A DNA stretch of 64,000 nt from Acidobacteria bacterium Mor1 (GTDB lineage Bacteria > Acidobacteriota > Polarisedimenticolia > Polarisedimenticolales > Polarisedimenticolaceae): assembly GCA_001664505.1 (NCBI GenBank), contig CP011806.1, positions 4,042,176 to 4,106,175 on the forward strand, in the 5' to 3' direction. The position numbers and the translations under genes are program-made. The notes under the pieces are model-generated. The model did not search any database, was not told the DNA's origin, and was given only the letters and a program-made list of their open reading frames with translations. Of this stretch, positions 42,587 to 51,569 are shown in pieces (positions within the stretch are counted from its first letter, which is position 1; each line of letters starts with the position of its first letter).

Positions 42587-43282
42587 ATGACCACCATCCT
42601 GCTCGTCGAGGACGAGCCGGCGATTGCCGATAACCTGATCTACGCGCTGCGCACCGAGGGCTTCGAACCCGAGTGGTTCCAACTCGGCGGCCCGGCGGTC
42701 GAGCGGGCGCGGCGCGCCGATGTCGGCTTGGTCATCCTGGATGTTGGCCTTCCCGATGGCAGCGGCTTCGAATTCTGCAAGCAGATCCGCTCGTTCTCCG
42801 ACGTTCCCGTCATCTTCCTGACCGCCCGCAGCGACGAGATCGATCGAGTCGTCGGCCTCGAGATCGGGGGTGACGACTACGTCACGAAACCCTTCAGCCC
42901 GCGAGAACTGACCGCCCGGATCAAGGTGATCCTGCGCCGCGGGCGCCGGGATCCGGAGCCGGGCAAGGCCGGCGGTGCCGAGGCCGACTTCACCCACGAC
43001 CGGGCGCGCATGGCGGTACAGTTTGCCGGTGAACCCCTGAGCCTGACCCGCTCGGAGTACCGGCTGCTCTGCCTGTTGTTCGATCACCCCGGGCGGGTTT
43101 TTTCCCGGGACCGCATCCTGCAGCAGCTCTCCGACGAGCCCGGGATGTCCGGCGAGCGCACCGTCGATACCCACATCAAGGAGATCCGGGGCAAGCTCCG
43201 GCGCATCCGGGCGGAACCGGATCCGATCCGCACCCACCGGGGTCTGGGCTACAGCCTGGAGGGCAGCGTCCGTGAGCTTTAG
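42587..43282 (+). CDS. creB: Response regulator CreB-like
   Basis: 231 aa OmpR-type regulator. Receiver at 1-118 with Glu-Asp pair (LLVEDEPAI), phospho-acceptor Asp52 (VILDVGLPDGSG), Thr/Ala switch in FLTARSDEIDRVVGLEIGGDDYVTKPFSPREL, then a winged-helix DNA-binding domain (LSLTRSEYRLLCLLFDHPGRVFSRDRIL ... RTVDTHIKEIRGKLR, GLGYSL). Together with the histidine kinase and CreD that follow, it fits the CreBCD system, which in gamma-proteobacteria responds to fermentation and envelope stress. A TAGAGT hexamer at 42559-42564 may be the -10 box. Overlaps creC by 11 nt. Confidence 0.9.
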   Translation: MTTILLVEDEPAIADNLIYALRTEGFEPEWFQLGGPAVERARRADVGLVILDVGLPDGSGFEFCKQIRSFSDVPVIFLTARSDEIDRVVGLEIGGDDYVTKPFSPRELTARIKVILRRGRRDPEPGKAGGAEADFTHDRARMAVQFAGEPLSLTRSEYRLLCLLFDHPGRVFSRDRILQQLSDEPGMSGERTVDTHIKEIRGKLRRIRAEPDPIRTHRGLGYSLEGSVREL

Positions 43283-44702
43283 CCTGCGGCTCTTCGTCGT
43301 GGTGCTGGTGTTGGTCGCCGCGGCCCTCTGGATCTCCATCGGCAACATTCGAGATGAACTGGCTCCCGGCATGCGCCAATCCCTCGAAGAAGTGTTGGTC
43401 GACACCTCGAACCTGCTGGCGGTGGTCGTTCGCGACGAACTGGTCGAGGGACAACTCGCCGACGGGGCGTTCGCGCGGGAGTTCGAGGAGTTCGCAGCCC
43501 GCCGGCTCAACGCCGTGATCTACGAGCTGCGGAAGGAAGAGCCCAGCCTGGTGGTCTACGTCACCGACAGGGAGGGCATCGTCGTCTACGACTCCCGCGG
43601 GCAGGACGTCGGGGAGGACTACTCCCGCTGGAACGACGTGCACCGCACGCTACGCGGCGAGTACGGCGCCCGTTCGAGCCGTACCAATCCGCGAGACGCG
43701 TCCACCAGCGTGATGTACGTCGCCGCGCCCATCGAACATGAAGGAGAGATCGTCGGGGTCTTGAGCGTCGGCAAGCCCAGTCACGTGGTGTTGCCCTTCG
43801 TCGACGCGGCGCGGCGTTCCCTCTGGACCAAGAGCGCCTGGCTCCTGGCCGTGGCCTTCGTCCTGGCGGCCGCGCTCTCCTTCGGCCTGACCGCGTCGGT
43901 GCGCAAGTTGACTCGCTACGCCGACCGGGTCCGGGCCGACGAGCGTCCGGCCCCACCGAAGATTCGCGAGCCCGAGCTGGCCCGGCTGGCCGCTGCGATG
44001 ACCTCGATGCGTACCGAACTCGAGGGCAAGCATCATGTCGAGCAGTACCTGCACGCCTTGACTCACGAACTGAAGAGCCCGCTGGCCGCCATCGCCGGGG
44101 CGGCCGAACTTCTCGAGGAGGACATGCCCGCCGAGAGCCGGCGGCGCTTCGTCGACAACATCCGCAGTCAGAGCACCCGGCTGCACGAAGTGGTCGAGCG
44201 GTTGTTGCAGTTGTCCGCTCTCGAGGGGCGGGACCGCCTGGAGGAGCTCGAGAGTTGCCGGGTCGACCGCATCGTCGAGCAGTCGTGTGAAGACCGCCGG
44301 GCGGCGGCGCAGGCCCGAGGGATCGAACTGCGGCTCGATCTCCAGGCGGTGGAGGCCCGGGCCGAGCCGTTTCTGATCGGCCAGGCCGCCGGGAATCTGC
44401 TCGACAACGCCATCGCTTTCTCGCCCGAGGGAGAACCGATCGAGGTCGCCCTGCGGGCCGCCGACGCGCGCTGGGAGCTCACCGTGCGTGACCGGGGGCC
44501 GGGGATTCCGGACTACGCCCGGGACCGGCTGTTCGAGCGTTTCTATTCGCTCCCGCGGCCCTCGGGGGAACCCAAGAGCAGCGGCCTGGGTCTGACCGCG
44601 GTGCGGGAGGTCGCGCATCTGCACCGCGGTTCGATCAGGGTGGAAAACCACGATGACGGCGGCGCCGTCGCCCGGTTGAGCCTGCCGATCCGGCCGGACT
44701 GA
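43272..44702 (+). CDS. creC: Sensor histidine kinase CreC-like
   Basis: 476 aa inner-membrane kinase. First span about residues 6-24, periplasmic PDC/CACHE-like domain about 28-185 (VVYVTDREGIVVYDSRGQDVGEDYSRW), second span about 187-208, a HAMP-like linker, then HisKA with His265 (ALTHELKSPLAAI), and the ATPase domain with NLLDNAIAFSPEG, VRDRGPGIP and SSGLGLTAVREVA. The periplasmic domain layout and the linked creD support CreC. Start GTG 43272 lies inside the end of creB. Confidence 0.92.
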   Translation: MSFSLRLFVVVLVLVAAALWISIGNIRDELAPGMRQSLEEVLVDTSNLLAVVVRDELVEGQLADGAFAREFEEFAARRLNAVIYELRKEEPSLVVYVTDREGIVVYDSRGQDVGEDYSRWNDVHRTLRGEYGARSSRTNPRDASTSVMYVAAPIEHEGEIVGVLSVGKPSHVVLPFVDAARRSLWTKSAWLLAVAFVLAAALSFGLTASVRKLTRYADRVRADERPAPPKIREPELARLAAAMTSMRTELEGKHHVEQYLHALTHELKSPLAAIAGAAELLEEDMPAESRRRFVDNIRSQSTRLHEVVERLLQLSALEGRDRLEELESCRVDRIVEQSCEDRRAAAQARGIELRLDLQAVEARAEPFLIGQAAGNLLDNAIAFSPEGEPIEVALRAADARWELTVRDRGPGIPDYARDRLFERFYSLPRPSGEPKSSGLGLTAVREVAHLHRGSIRVENHDDGGAVARLSLPIRPD

Positions 44703-44737
44703 ACCGGTATCTGCCGGGCGGAAACGCTCCTCGACGA

Positions 44738-44766
44738 ATCCTCACCAAACCCCCACGGGATCCTCA
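44738..44766 (+). promoter_or_regulatory. Putative CreB operator before creD
   Basis: Three heptamers at exact 11-bp steps: ATCCTCA (44738-44744), ACCCCCA (44749-44755), ATCCTCA (44760-44766). The outer two are identical; the middle one matches at five of seven positions. OmpR-family regulators such as CreB bind direct half-sites with about 11-bp centres. It is 47 nt upstream of the creD start. Confidence 0.55.
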
Positions 44767-44812
44767 AACAGGCCCGGTAGCTTGAAACCTGCCCTGGAAT
44801 CGAGGAGATCCC

Positions 44813-46228
44813 ATGATCCGAATTGCCTTGAAGATTGCCGCCGTCGTCGCCCTCACCATCGGTCTGTTGATCCCGCTGGCCATGATCCGCGGAGTGATTC
44901 AGGAGCGCAGCCACTTCCGCCATCAGGCTCGCTCGGATATCGCGTCCTCGTGGACCGGCGCACAGCAACTGTTCGGGCCGGTGCTCAGCGTGCCCTACAC
45001 GCTGTACGGCTGGGAGAAGCCGTTGGACCCCAAGACCGGCAAGCCCACCGGCGAGGATCCGGTGCGGGTCGTCAAGCGTCAGACCCGGCACCTGATTCCG
45101 CCCCGGGAACTGAGGATCAAGAGCGAACTCGGGACCGAGACCCGCCGGCGCGGGCTCTACGAAGTGCCGGTGTACTCCACCAAGATGCTGCTCGAAGGCA
45201 CCCTCGATACGAGTTCCCTGGCGGAGATCGAGCCGGGAGATCTCGAGATCGAGTTCGGCGAACCGGAACTCGTGGTTTCGGTCTCGGACAACCGCGGCAT
45301 CGCCAGCCAGCCCGAGGTCGTCTGGAACCAGCGGCCGCTGGAGGTGAACTCGGGGTCCGGGTTACCCGGAATTCCGTCGGGAGTTCGGAGTCCCACCGGC
45401 GAGATCGATCTCGAGGGCGGGCTCTACGCCTTTCACATCGCCCTGGATTTGCGGGGCATGGAGCGCATCGCCTTCTCGCCGGTGGGCGACGACACCCGCG
45501 TAGACCTGACCGCCACCTGGCCTCATCCGAGCTTCACCGGCGATTTCCTGCCCTCGGAGTACGAGGTGCACGAGAGCGGTTTCACCGCGAGTTGGCAGGT
45601 CTCCCACTTCGCGACGGATACGGCGCAGGTACTCGAACGGCTGCTCGCCCCCGAGGGGGACCACGCCGGGCAGGTGCGCGGCCGCTGCTTCGGCGTGTCC
45701 TTGATCAACCCGGTTGACATCTACCAGCAGGCAACCCGGTCGGCCAAGTACGGGGTGTTGTTCATCGTGTTGACCTTCACCGCATTCTGGTTGATCGAGT
45801 TCCTGCGCAAACTCCAGCTGCATCCGGTGCAGTACCTGCTGGTCGGGTTGTCCCTCACGATCTTCTTCCTGCTGCTGCTGTCGCTGTCGGAGCACATGCC
45901 TTTCGGTGCGGCCTACGGGATCTCGATGGCCGCTTGCGTCGGACTGATCGGCTTCTACATGAGCGCGTCCCTGGGCAGTCTGGCCAACAGCGGCGGCGTC
46001 GTGGCTGCCCTCAGCGGGCTCTACGGGATGCTCTACGCGATCCTGATGTCCGAGGACAACGCGCTCTTGATGGGAACCCTGCTGCTGTTCGCCGCCCTGG
46101 CGGCGGTGATGCTGGCGACCCGCAAGATCGACTGGTACGCGCTGAGCCGCCAGCTTGCCGAAACCCGCAAGCCGTCGCCTCCTCTCGGTGGGCCGGGCGA
46201 CTCCACAGGGCACGTATCTCCGAGCTAG
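44813..46228 (+). CDS. creD: Inner membrane protein CreD
   Basis: 471 aa. An N-terminal span (about residues 6-26: LKIAAVVALTIGLLIPLAMI), a large beta-rich periplasmic domain (30-300, including SWTGAQQLFGPVLSVPY and YEVHESGFTASWQVSHF), then the typical DIYQQATRSAKYGVLFIVLTFTAFWLIEF and a cluster of five further spans to about 445. This is the Cet/CreD topology. CreD levels rise with CreB activation in enteric bacteria and Stenotrophomonas; its molecular job is unknown. It follows creC by 110 nt, with its own predicted CreB site, and converges on the beta-helix gene across a strong hairpin. Confidence 0.9.
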   Translation: MIRIALKIAAVVALTIGLLIPLAMIRGVIQERSHFRHQARSDIASSWTGAQQLFGPVLSVPYTLYGWEKPLDPKTGKPTGEDPVRVVKRQTRHLIPPRELRIKSELGTETRRRGLYEVPVYSTKMLLEGTLDTSSLAEIEPGDLEIEFGEPELVVSVSDNRGIASQPEVVWNQRPLEVNSGSGLPGIPSGVRSPTGEIDLEGGLYAFHIALDLRGMERIAFSPVGDDTRVDLTATWPHPSFTGDFLPSEYEVHESGFTASWQVSHFATDTAQVLERLLAPEGDHAGQVRGRCFGVSLINPVDIYQQATRSAKYGVLFIVLTFTAFWLIEFLRKLQLHPVQYLLVGLSLTIFFLLLLSLSEHMPFGAAYGISMAACVGLIGFYMSASLGSLANSGGVVAALSGLYGMLYAILMSEDNALLMGTLLLFAALAAVMLATRKIDWYALSRQLAETRKPSPPLGGPGDSTGHVSPS

Positions 46229-46240
46229 TGCGACCCGTCA

Positions 46241-46283
46241 GCCGGGGATCCAGAGGCGTGGCGAGCGCTTCCGGATCCCCGGC
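46241..46283. terminator. Strong hairpin between convergent creD and beta-helix gene
   Basis: GCCGGGGATCC (46241-46251) is perfectly complementary to GGATCCCCGGC (46273-46283), loop 21 nt. It sits between two convergent stops at 46228 and 46290. No T-run, so termination in either direction is by position and stem strength. Confidence 0.5.
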
Positions 46284-46289
46284 CGGCGC

Positions 46290-49200
46290 TCAGGGGCACG
46301 GGTTGAAGTTGCTGCGCTCCGCGCCGGAGGCGAAGCCCAGGGTGCCTTCGTTGCCCACGGCGTCTTCGGCGGTGACCAGGTAGACCCAGGTTTGCCCGGC
46401 CGCGGGTTGCGCTGGTTCGTCGTAGAGCTCGTCGAGGTCGTTGGCGTCCAGGTCGTCGCGGCAGACGGCGAAGCCGGACCAGGCCAGGTTGGCGACATCG
46501 TCCCGATAGAGGTGATAGCGCACCGCGTTCGGCTCGGCGTCCCAGCTCATCCGAACCTTGTCCTCCCAGATCAGGTTGAGCACCTCTCCCGGCGCCAGCA
46601 GGTCGTTGAAGCGTTCGTAGGCGCCGCAGTCGCTGCGGGCCAGACCGCCGCCTCCGTGATCCCGCAGCCGTGGTCCGCCGTCCAGATCGCTGGCGGGATC
46701 GCCGGTGTAGAGCGCCGGATCGTCGCCGTGATCGATGCAGGGGGATCCGGGAAGCAACCGCCCGTCGACGTCGAACAGCGGATCCGCCGAGATGTTGTTC
46801 TGTTGTCCCGAGCAATCGGGGGTGCCGACGTTCGACCAACTCACCTCGCCGCAGGTGACTCCGTCCAGATCGATCGCGTTGCCCCAGACGATCGAGTTCT
46901 CCACGGTGAGGGTTCCCGACTGTTCTCCGGCGAAGTTGGAAGCGCGGCGCACGCCGGTGTCGTAGCCGGTGATGCTGGTGTGCTCGATGAGAACGTCCAC
47001 AGGCGGACCCTTGATATCCAGGCCGGTTGTTCCGGTGGAAGACTTCAGCACGGTGTTCTGCACCGCGATCTCGAAGGCATCGGTTAGGGCGAGGCCGATG
47101 TCTTCACACTCGGCGGTCACCCGGTTGAACCGATAGCTTCCACCCTGTCCGGAGAAGCAGGTCGTCGGGGAGTTCATGGTCACGTCCTCGAACGTCGCGC
47201 CGAATCCGATGTGGTTCAGGACGCCCATGACCGCCCGGATGACGATCGTGTCGGTGTCCTCCATGCGGGCGCCGTCGGGGAAGTTCGCGTCCTCGACGAA
47301 GAACTTGCCGCCGCCGAGGGCGACGTCGACATCGCCGCTGATCGTCGCCTGGAGCAGGCTCAGGTCACCAGGGTCCATCGAGGCCTGGAGGCCGTCGATG
47401 TCGGTCTGGACCATGAACATCGAGCCCGGCCCGGCAATCGACAGTCCCGGCGCTGCGCCGTCACCCAGTTTGGGGTTCTGCGGCTCTCCACCGGGTTCGA
47501 CCGGCCGCGGCGAGCCTTCGATCTCCACCGTGTTGCCCTCGAGGGTCACCGAACTCCCGCGGTACCCGTCAGGGAAGCCGCCCTCGACCGACGCAGAGAT
47601 CATCTCGTCGGGAAAGAGGTCGACCTCATCGAACATGTCGGTGAGCTCGCGGAAATCGGGCATGTCCGCCGGGTCCTTGCTCACGTAGAACCGCCGCGGA
47701 AGCTCACAGGCATCACCGATGCCGTTGCCGTTGCCGTCCCGCTGGGAGGGGTTGGTGGTGTCGGGGCAGTTGTCCTGGTCGTCGGGGATGCCGTCGCCGT
47801 CTCCCGTCCGGGCGTTGAGCCATCCGGTATAGCGCACGCCCTCGCTGACCATGGCGCCGCTCCCCGGCGGGGCTCCGGTTTCGCAGCCCTGGGCCGGCGC
47901 GGAGCCCGACGGACCGTCGTCGGCGCCGAACCAGTTTCCGGTGGCGTCGACGCAATCGGACGCCGGCGTGTTGTTCATGATCGCGTAGGGGTTGCCCTGC
48001 AGGTTGCTGTCGCTCACCGTGGCCGCGGTGTTGATCGTGTAGATCCCCATTCCCACGTCTTTCCCGATGTTCAGCCGGGTGAGCGTCCCGGTCTGTGCTC
48101 CGTCGAGCACGATCCCCCGGTCCGCGTCGCGGATTGTCACGTCGCTTGCGCTGAACAGTCCGCCGACGACCTCCGCGGCGTCGAGGGCATCGCTCAGCAG
48201 CGCGTGGATCAGCTCCAGCTCACCTCCCGAGCGGGCGCGGAACAGCCGGGCGGGTGTCGTGCCCGGCCCGGTCGAGACGCTGATCCGGCCGAGGCCGGGG
48301 GTGCCCGCGACCCGGATCTTGCCTTCTTCGCCGGCCGGGCCGCCGGCGGTAAAGGCGGGGCTCACCGATGTCTCGACACGGGTACCCGGGTTGAGGGTCA
48401 GGACGGGCTTCTTCTGCGGAGCGTTCTCGTCGTAGGCGAAGATCGAGCCGATCACTTCGTAGATCCAGTCCCCCTGCCACTGGGCGTCGTCGCGGATCCG
48501 GCCGCCGGTTACCTCCACTCTGGGGCTGCCGAAGTAGGAGAAGGTGTTCTGAAGCTGGAAGCTCTCGATGTCCTTGGCGGGGATGCGTGACGGTGTTTCT
48601 CCGAAGTTGCTGAAGGTGTTGTCGGTCAGCTGCAGCAAAGTGTCCTCGGCGGCGATCTGTACCGCCCTTAGCCGGGAGCGGATCAGGCTTACCTCCCGCA
48701 AGTAGGTCGCCGCGCTCGACAGGTCGTAGTCCTGGTTGCCCTCGTCGTTCTCGTCGAAGAAGTCCGAGTCGGAGATGGAGAGGTCGCCGTCCCGGGCCCG
48801 AATGCCGCCAAGGTTGCGATACAGGCGCAGATTGCTGAAGGTCATCGGGGGAGCCAGGGGGGAGTCGACGGTGATTCCCGCGTCGCCTGAGATTCCGGTA
48901 TCCCGCAGCGTCACATGCTCCAGCCGGCCGCTCATCGCCATTCGATCGAACACCAGGCCGCGCCAGTCCCCCTGCGTTGGGTTCTCCTCGGCGCTGCGGA
49001 ACAGGATCGGCTCCTGTTCGGTGCCGATGGCGGTCAGCGAACCGGGAGCGTTGCGCCCGACGAACATGCGGTGCGGGCCGTCGAAGGCGAAGTCGACGCC
49101 GGGCTGCAGGGTCACCGCAGCCTGGATATCGATATCTCCCGTGACCTGCAGCGGTCCCATGAACGCGTAGACGTCGGTAGTCCGCGCGATCGGTTCGCCG

Positions 49201-50753
49201 AGGATCAGCGGTGCGTCCAGGTGGTTGGATTCGGTGTCCCCCTTCGCCGGGTGGGGTGCGTGGTTGAACGTGTTGTTGCCGGACAACGGTCCCATGTCGT
49301 TGGCCGCAATCGTGGACCGGCGCTCGTTCCACTCGTTGAAGGTGTTGCCGGTCCAGTCGACGCTCGGGTTGACCCCCTCGTAGAAGATGCTCTCGAGCGA
49401 GATGCAGTTCTGCACCGTCCCGGTGATCGCCGCGTTCTCCAGGAAGATGTCGTGGTCGCCGTTGTGCTCCACCCGGCAGCCGCGAATGTCCAGAGTCGCC
49501 GCCTGGGCGCGGATGCCGTAGATCGACGAGTGCTGCACCGTCACGTCTTCCAGCAGGATCGCCTCGCCGAGGCCCTGCTGCAGCCGGATGCCGCCCCAGC
49601 TACCTGCGCCGGCGTGTTCGACGATCACGTTGCGCAGCACCGATCCGGGGCCGGCGCCGTCCCGGAAGTGCAGTCCCTGCCAGTCGCCGGGGTTGCCCGC
49701 CCCGAAGGCGCCCCGGAACGCGATCGGGCTGCCCGCGCCGGCGTCGGCAACCAGATCGCCCGGTTCGAAGGTCCCGCCGACCTGAAAGGCATAAGCGCCG
49801 GCCGCTCGAATCTCGGTGCCCGGGGCGATGTCGAGGGTGGTGATTCCGTCGGGGCCGTCGCTGCCCTGAATCGCGATGTTGCCCAGCATCACGAGCGGCC
49901 CGGCACCAGCGGTCCAGGTGCCGTCCCGGGCGACCCGGCCCGAGGCGACCAGCTCGAGCCGGCCTCCACCGGGCGCGGCGACGAAGGTGTTGTTCGAGGT
50001 GAGCGACGCGGCATCTTCCGCCCGCACCCTTGAAGGGCGTGCGCCCCACTCGTCGAAGGTGTTGCCGCTCCACTGCACCGACGGGTTGTTGCCGTCGTAG
50101 ACCAGGCTCTCGATCGTGGTGCAGTTCTGCACGATGCCGGTCACGGCAGTGCTGTTGTCCAGCCGGATGTCGTGGGAGCCCGACTGGCGCAGGTCGCAAT
50201 CGGCCAGCAGGAAATCGCCATCCTGAACCCGCAGCCCGTGGGTCAGTGAATTCGCGATCGAGAGTTCGGTCAGTTCGATGGTCTCTCCCGCGCCCTGATC
50301 CAGGAACACGGTGCCGAAACCGCCGGCACCGCCGTGTTCGAGGTGCACGTTCCGCATCACCGATGAGGATCCGGCTCCGCTGCGAAAACGGATTGCCTGC
50401 CAGTCGCCGGCCCCGGGGGACGGGTCATCGCTGCCGAACACGATCCGGGCGCCGCCCTGGGCATCCGCCACCAGCGCCCCGGGTGAGCTGAAGCTGCCGA
50501 TGAAGATCGAGTAGACCCCCTGGAAGTGCACCTCGACTCCCGGCTCGATCGTCAGCGTGGTGATTCCGTCGGCCCCGTCGCTGCCCTCGACGAACAACGA
50601 TCCCTGGACCTGATACGGAGAGCCCGCCAGGTTCCAGACGGTGTCTGTGGCGAGGGTGCCGCCGGGGACGACGGTCGCGGCCATCGCGGGAACGGCCAGG
50701 AGCAGAAGGAGGAGCGTGGTCAGGGCGCACAGCCGCCCGAAGGTCGTGTTCAT
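46290..50753 (-). CDS. Giant secreted parallel beta-helix protein
   Basis: 1487 aa. Signal peptide MNTTFGRLCALTTLLLLLLA, cleaved near AMA|AT. Three long related segments of roughly 240 residues make up the first half; each has a DGITTL-type strand (weak in the third), a GVEVHFQ/GTEIRAAG/GVDFAFDG turn, a GDWQ/GDWR motif and an RNV-x-x-EH strand, typical of right-handed beta-helix rungs. Further helix rungs follow, then a thrombospondin type-3 (calcium) repeat (DGDGIPDDQDNCPD), another beta-helix section, and a fibronectin-III-like end (VRMSWDAEPNAVRYHLYRDD). It is probably a surface or extracellular protein that adheres to or cleaves polysaccharide; no catalytic residues can be named. Start ATG 50753 has GGAGG upstream. 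Confidence 0.82.
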   Translation of the reverse strand: MNTTFGRLCALTTLLLLLLAVPAMAATVVPGGTLATDTVWNLAGSPYQVQGSLFVEGSDGADGITTLTIEPGVEVHFQGVYSIFIGSFSSPGALVADAQGGARIVFGSDDPSPGAGDWQAIRFRSGAGSSSVMRNVHLEHGGAGGFGTVFLDQGAGETIELTELSIANSLTHGLRVQDGDFLLADCDLRQSGSHDIRLDNSTAVTGIVQNCTTIESLVYDGNNPSVQWSGNTFDEWGARPSRVRAEDAASLTSNNTFVAAPGGGRLELVASGRVARDGTWTAGAGPLVMLGNIAIQGSDGPDGITTLDIAPGTEIRAAGAYAFQVGGTFEPGDLVADAGAGSPIAFRGAFGAGNPGDWQGLHFRDGAGPGSVLRNVIVEHAGAGSWGGIRLQQGLGEAILLEDVTVQHSSIYGIRAQAATLDIRGCRVEHNGDHDIFLENAAITGTVQNCISLESIFYEGVNPSVDWTGNTFNEWNERRSTIAANDMGPLSGNNTFNHAPHPAKGDTESNHLDAPLILGEPIARTTDVYAFMGPLQVTGDIDIQAAVTLQPGVDFAFDGPHRMFVGRNAPGSLTAIGTEQEPILFRSAEENPTQGDWRGLVFDRMAMSGRLEHVTLRDTGISGDAGITVDSPLAPPMTFSNLRLYRNLGGIRARDGDLSISDSDFFDENDEGNQDYDLSSAATYLREVSLIRSRLRAVQIAAEDTLLQLTDNTFSNFGETPSRIPAKDIESFQLQNTFSYFGSPRVEVTGGRIRDDAQWQGDWIYEVIGSIFAYDENAPQKKPVLTLNPGTRVETSVSPAFTAGGPAGEEGKIRVAGTPGLGRISVSTGPGTTPARLFRARSGGELELIHALLSDALDAAEVVGGLFSASDVTIRDADRGIVLDGAQTGTLTRLNIGKDVGMGIYTINTAATVSDSNLQGNPYAIMNNTPASDCVDATGNWFGADDGPSGSAPAQGCETGAPPGSGAMVSEGVRYTGWLNARTGDGDGIPDDQDNCPDTTNPSQRDGNGNGIGDACELPRRFYVSKDPADMPDFRELTDMFDEVDLFPDEMISASVEGGFPDGYRGSSVTLEGNTVEIEGSPRPVEPGGEPQNPKLGDGAAPGLSIAGPGSMFMVQTDIDGLQASMDPGDLSLLQATISGDVDVALGGGKFFVEDANFPDGARMEDTDTIVIRAVMGVLNHIGFGATFEDVTMNSPTTCFSGQGGSYRFNRVTAECEDIGLALTDAFEIAVQNTVLKSSTGTTGLDIKGPPVDVLIEHTSITGYDTGVRRASNFAGEQSGTLTVENSIVWGNAIDLDGVTCGEVSWSNVGTPDCSGQQNNISADPLFDVDGRLLPGSPCIDHGDDPALYTGDPASDLDGGPRLRDHGGGGLARSDCGAYERFNDLLAPGEVLNLIWEDKVRMSWDAEPNAVRYHLYRDDVANLAWSGFAVCRDDLDANDLDELYDEPAQPAAGQTWVYLVTAEDAVGNEGTLGFASGAERSNFNPCP

Positions 50754-50828
50754 GGCATGGCCTCCGCCGGAAGGGAAGTGATGCCGTGGAACGTATCGGC
50801 AACCGGTGAGGCTGTCGGTCAAGGGAGG

Positions 50829-50865
50829 CTCAAAGATTTCTCAAAGGGTCCGGCCGGTCTATGAT
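50829..50865 (+). promoter_or_regulatory. Control region of the ECF operon: CTCAAAG repeats and -10 box
   Basis: CTCAAAG occurs at 50829-50835 and 50840-50846, exactly 11 bp apart. TATGAT at 50860-50865 would be a -10 box and the repeats overlap the -35 position, for which no good hexamer is seen. The predicted start near 50872 leaves a leader of about 100 nt before the GTG at 50976. Confidence 0.35.
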
Positions 50866-50975
50866 CGATCCCACTCGAGCGAGAAAACGGCGACGGTTCA
50901 CGGACTTTTCCTGATTTTCAGGGAGGGCGTGAGCAAAACCCACGGGCTCACGGATCTCACCTGAGGGAGGGAGAA

Positions 50976-51569
50976 GTGAGCTGTATCCCCGCAACGCTGG
51001 AGAAGCGCATGGCGCTGCGCCCGGACGACAACAAGGCTGGAGGCTCGACCGCTCAGGCCGATCGCCCGGCCCGGGAAGCGCTGGAAGAGGTGCACGATGC
51101 GGTAAGGCGCGCGGTGCGTCGCGCCTGCCCCCGCCGCCTGACCGGCCAGCAGGAGGACATCGTCCAGGAGGCGATGATCCGGGTGAACCGGGTGCTCGAG
51201 GAGCGTCCGGACAGCATCGAGAGCTGGGCCTACGTGCGCCGGGTCGCGTTCAACGCGGTGTTGCGGGAGATCGAACGGGCCGACCGCCGCGCCGAAGTAT
51301 CCCTGGACGACCAGGGGGCCGAGCCGTTGCCGGCGCCCGATCCGGTCCTCGATCCCTCGGCGTCGATGGCGCTGCGCAAGGCGCTGCGGGAGTGCCTCGC
51401 CGCCCTGGCCCGTCATCGCCGTCTCGCCGTGGTGCTGCACCTGCACGGCTACTCCCTGGCCGAAGGAGCGGAGATCTTGCGCGGAAGCAGCAAGCAGATG
51501 GCGAACTTGCGTTACCGCGGGCTCGCCGATCTGCGGACCTGTCTCGAAGGGAAAGGGGTGACGCCGTGA
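50976..51569 (+). CDS. ECF-type RNA polymerase sigma factor
   Basis: 197 aa. Region 2 at about 50-105 (RLTGQQEDIVQEAMIRVNRVLEE, SWAYVRRVAFNAVLREI) and region 4 at about 130-190 (LRECLAALARHRRLAVVLHLHGYSLAEGAEILRGSSKQMANLRYRGLADLR). The DIVQEAM motif is the sigma-70 r2 signature; the first 35 residues are a non-conserved extension. GTG 50976 has a GAGGGAGGGAG site just before it. It overlaps the anti-sigma start by 4 nt. By genetic linkage it probably drives the CHAT-protease gene and perhaps the divergent beta-helix gene. Confidence 0.85.
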   Translation: MSCIPATLEKRMALRPDDNKAGGSTAQADRPAREALEEVHDAVRRAVRRACPRRLTGQQEDIVQEAMIRVNRVLEERPDSIESWAYVRRVAFNAVLREIERADRRAEVSLDDQGAEPLPAPDPVLDPSASMALRKALRECLAALARHRRLAVVLHLHGYSLAEGAEILRGSSKQMANLRYRGLADLRTCLEGKGVTP

